Assembly: GCA_009760855.2 (NCBI GenBank) | Contig: WPIO01000085.1 | Location: 1,010,001 to 1,074,000, forward strand | Reading direction: 5' to 3' | DNA from: Cristatella mucedo | Lineage: Eukaryota; Bryozoa; Phylactolaemata; Cristatellidae | Length of the DNA stretch: 64,000 nt | Shown: positions 62,202 through 64,000 of the stretch, piece after piece | Numbering within the stretch: position 1 is the first letter of the stretch | Layout: the number at the start of each line of letters is the position of its first letter | The notes under the pieces: generated by a model | What the model was told of the DNA's origin: nothing | What the model saw: the letters and a program-made list of their open reading frames with translations, nothing else | Database searches by the model: none | Made by a program: the position numbers and the translations under genes

Positions 62202-62945
62202 GCATCGCGTCCCTTCGATTGTGGCGGCACTGTGCAACGATCGCGGTTGCACATTCTTCGTACGTTGCACGCTGCAGTCGCGAAAGACGAAAAAGTACGA
62301 GCACGTGACTGCGCTGACTACGAGCACGTGACTGCGCGCTGACAACGAGCCCGCCCGTGATTACTGACATGTAGTGAACGAACACCAAAGAGCCCACGAG
62401 CACGCGGACTCTCGGCCAATCAATCTGTCGTAGCTCGCCGCGACGAATGACCGTCAAACTAGCGAGCGATGGGCACTGCGAAAAAAATGTCGCATCGCGA
62501 GATTTTGATGAAGATCAAAACCGTTTGACGCTGCGCCGGAAGCGCGGCGTCACGCTGCGCCGGAAGCGGAGCGGTGCTGCGTGACGCCGCTCCACTTAGC
62601 CACGTACATTATCGTCGTTTTAGGATCTCTCTGAGAAACCACTTGAAAGACGCACGTATCGCCGTTAGATACGGGTATGTGCACGGATGTAGGATCCTGC
62701 AACGAGGCCAATATATTTGAGTCTGGATAGATTATGGATATATAATTTCACGCGAAAAGTTAAAAGCCGGGTGCACTGTAAGGTGGCCTCATTGCTCGTC
62801 GTCGTCTAAACGCCACTGAGAGCTAATGCGAAAACTTGAGGAGAAAATGCCGTCGCCAAAGGGTCAGAGAAGGAAATGCCATCACCGAAAGGTCAGAAAA
62901 AAGGTCAAAGAAAAGGTCACTCATCCGAAAAAACGGCTAAAGTCA
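62202..62945. other. GC-rich host DNA, no recognised gene
   Basis: Contains a direct repeat of CACGCTGCGCCGGAAGCG at 62527-62570 with a nearby inverted GTGACGCCGCTCC, and a repeated GACTACGAGCACGTGACTGCGC at 62310-62340. Confidence 0.4.
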
Positions 62946-63031
62946 TGCGGTGACAATGCTCCGGTCAAACGTCAGAGGTCAAAGGTCGGAGGTCAAAGAT
63001 CCGAGGTCAAAGGCCCGAGGTCAAAGGCCAG
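62946..63031. promoter_or_regulatory. AGGTCA direct-repeat array
   Basis: Four tandem GAGGTCAAAGGTCG-like units at 62973-63031, with looser GGTCA words from about 62860. AGGTCAAAGGTC is a DR1 nuclear-receptor-type site. It may equally be a minisatellite that happens to contain the motif. Confidence 0.25.
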
Positions 63032-63360
63032 ACTTCGCCGAGTCTGCACCGCTGTCTCCGCTCGGCATAGAGCCAAGAGCGCCGCTCGTGCGCTTTTGAT
63101 GCGAGCAGTTTGATTGGTCGCAGCCAATATAGATTGTGTAGCATGTACAAATATAATATCATGATAATGGCCATATAATATTGGCCGACGTGGCAGTGGG
63201 ATAGTACAGCAACGGTGGAATAGTTTCATGCCGATCACTTATCTCTAATCTTATCTAATCTGATCCAATCCTATCACTTATCTTACTTATCTCTTACCTT
63301 TCAGCTCAAGAGCAAGAGCGATGGCGGCCGGTCATGTGCCTAGATATCGGCGATTACCCT
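63032..63360. other. No recognised gene
   Basis: Unassigned DNA with CTTATCT repeats at 63235-63300. Confidence 0.4.
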
Positions 63361-63420
63361 GTAATTCGTCCTTTATGTACTTGTGCTTACTGACAGTGTG
63401 CATGCATGCTGCTAGCAATA
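63361..63420 (+). mobile_element. LINE-A scrap
   Basis: GTAATTCGTCCTTTATGTAC..GTGCATGCATGCTGC resembles the LINE-A 3' UTR start (GTGATTCGTCTTTGATGTGC..GTGCATGCTGCC). Very short. Confidence 0.5.
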
Positions 63421-63449
63421 CTCGCCATACGGCTAAAACACTACGACTC

Positions 63450-63735
63450 TTCTAAGACGTGTCGAGCATTCAGACTTAGCCATCGTTCGACGTTTCCCAT
63501 TCGGACTCAGTCGCCACCGCCGCCGCGTTTTGCCATTTTGCGGACACGAGTCGCCGCGGGACTTTGCCCGTTCGGACTCGGTCACCGCGGGACTTGGCCA
63601 TTTGCGGACTTTGCCGTTGTCAGGCCGTGCTCGTTCGGACTTGGTCGGGGCGATACCTGCTTGACCATTCGCGAACTCAGCCGCCGCCGCGAACTTTACC
63701 GACTTGGCCGTCTCCGGACCTAGCCGCCGCGGGAG
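63450..63735. repeat. Degenerate GC-rich tandem repeat
   Basis: Repeated TTCGGACTyGGTC, CCGCCGCGGGAC and GACTTTGCC words at irregular 30-40-bp spacing. Confidence 0.6.
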
Positions 63736-63847
63736 GCTACCTTTCGACGGTGCGGCCGCCCGACGTTTGATGCGGCGGCCGGCATTTAGGAAAAAACACT
63801 ATTTCAAAAATACGATTTAAAACTAAAAAAAATACGAAAAGAAATAC

Positions 63848-63917
63848 AAAAAATACGATTTCAAACTCGACCTCATTTGGCGCGCGAAATGAGGTCGAGT
63901 TTGAAATCGTATTTTTT
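63848..63917. repeat. Perfect 31-bp hairpin
   Basis: The arms 63848-63878 and 63887-63917 are exact complements (AAAAAATACGATTTCAAACT.. outward) around the 8-base loop GGCGCGCG. Partial copies of AAATACGATTT precede it at about 63808. Confidence 0.95.
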
Positions 63918-64000
63918 CCGGCGACCCAGCCAACAGCCGAGTAACGACCAGGCGGCTTTGATATATGTGCCGTAATAATAAATAATAACGATGCTATTCT

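Overview
The window is animal nuclear DNA from an invertebrate that I cannot place more precisely. The evidence is spliced genes with consensus GT..AG introns, a complete five-exon KIF-binding protein gene (KIFBP), a thrombospondin type-1 exon, many truncated non-LTR retrotransposons, tRNA-derived SINEs and very long (CT)n/(GA)n tracts. Host DNA is fairly GC-rich, and most long open frames in it are by-products of simple repeats.

Layout. 1-12.3 kb: a TSP1 exon on the minus strand (577-891), SINE and LINE scraps, GC-rich blocks without a recognised gene, a 1.37-kb CT/GT satellite and a 17-bp minisatellite. 12.3-17.5 kb: KIFBP, intact, plus strand. 17.5-41.7 kb: repeat-rich DNA dominated by two non-LTR families, here called LINE-A (3' end in (ATT)n after a GCGCC..GGCGC hairpin) and LINE-B (3' end in an ATTAC-type tail). 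It also holds a Pro/Gly/Tyr repeat exon (22.9 kb), a possible CUE-like exon (35.4 kb) and a hAT transposase remnant (36.8 kb). 62.1-64 kb: GC-rich host DNA with hairpins and AGGTCA-type direct repeats.

The outstanding object is the AT-rich block at about 41,745-62,086. It is a decayed, integrated DNA virus or transposon of the Polinton/adintovirus/Polinton-like-virus kind. It has a DDE integrase, an FtsK/A32-type packaging ATPase, an adenain-type protease, a candidate double jelly-roll major capsid protein, a parvovirus-like phospholipase A2 domain, a YqaJ-type exonuclease, an HNH-AP2 endonuclease and two zinc-binding miniproteins. It also has three tandem paralogues that are probably minor virion proteins, two proteins with phage-tail-fibre-like repeats (one near each end) and a two-helix membrane protein. 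No family B DNA polymerase was found. Almost every gene carries stops or frameshifts. Two LINE-A copies, one LINE-B copy and one SINE have inserted into four of its genes, the LINEs with visible or likely target-site duplications. Without these insertions the element is about 15 kb.

The viral genes form a coherent set: capsid (MCP, minor proteins), maturation (protease), packaging (ATPase), entry (PLA2, fibres), integration (integrase) and DNA processing (YqaJ, HNH). The reading frames are described as found; none has been repaired or joined here.
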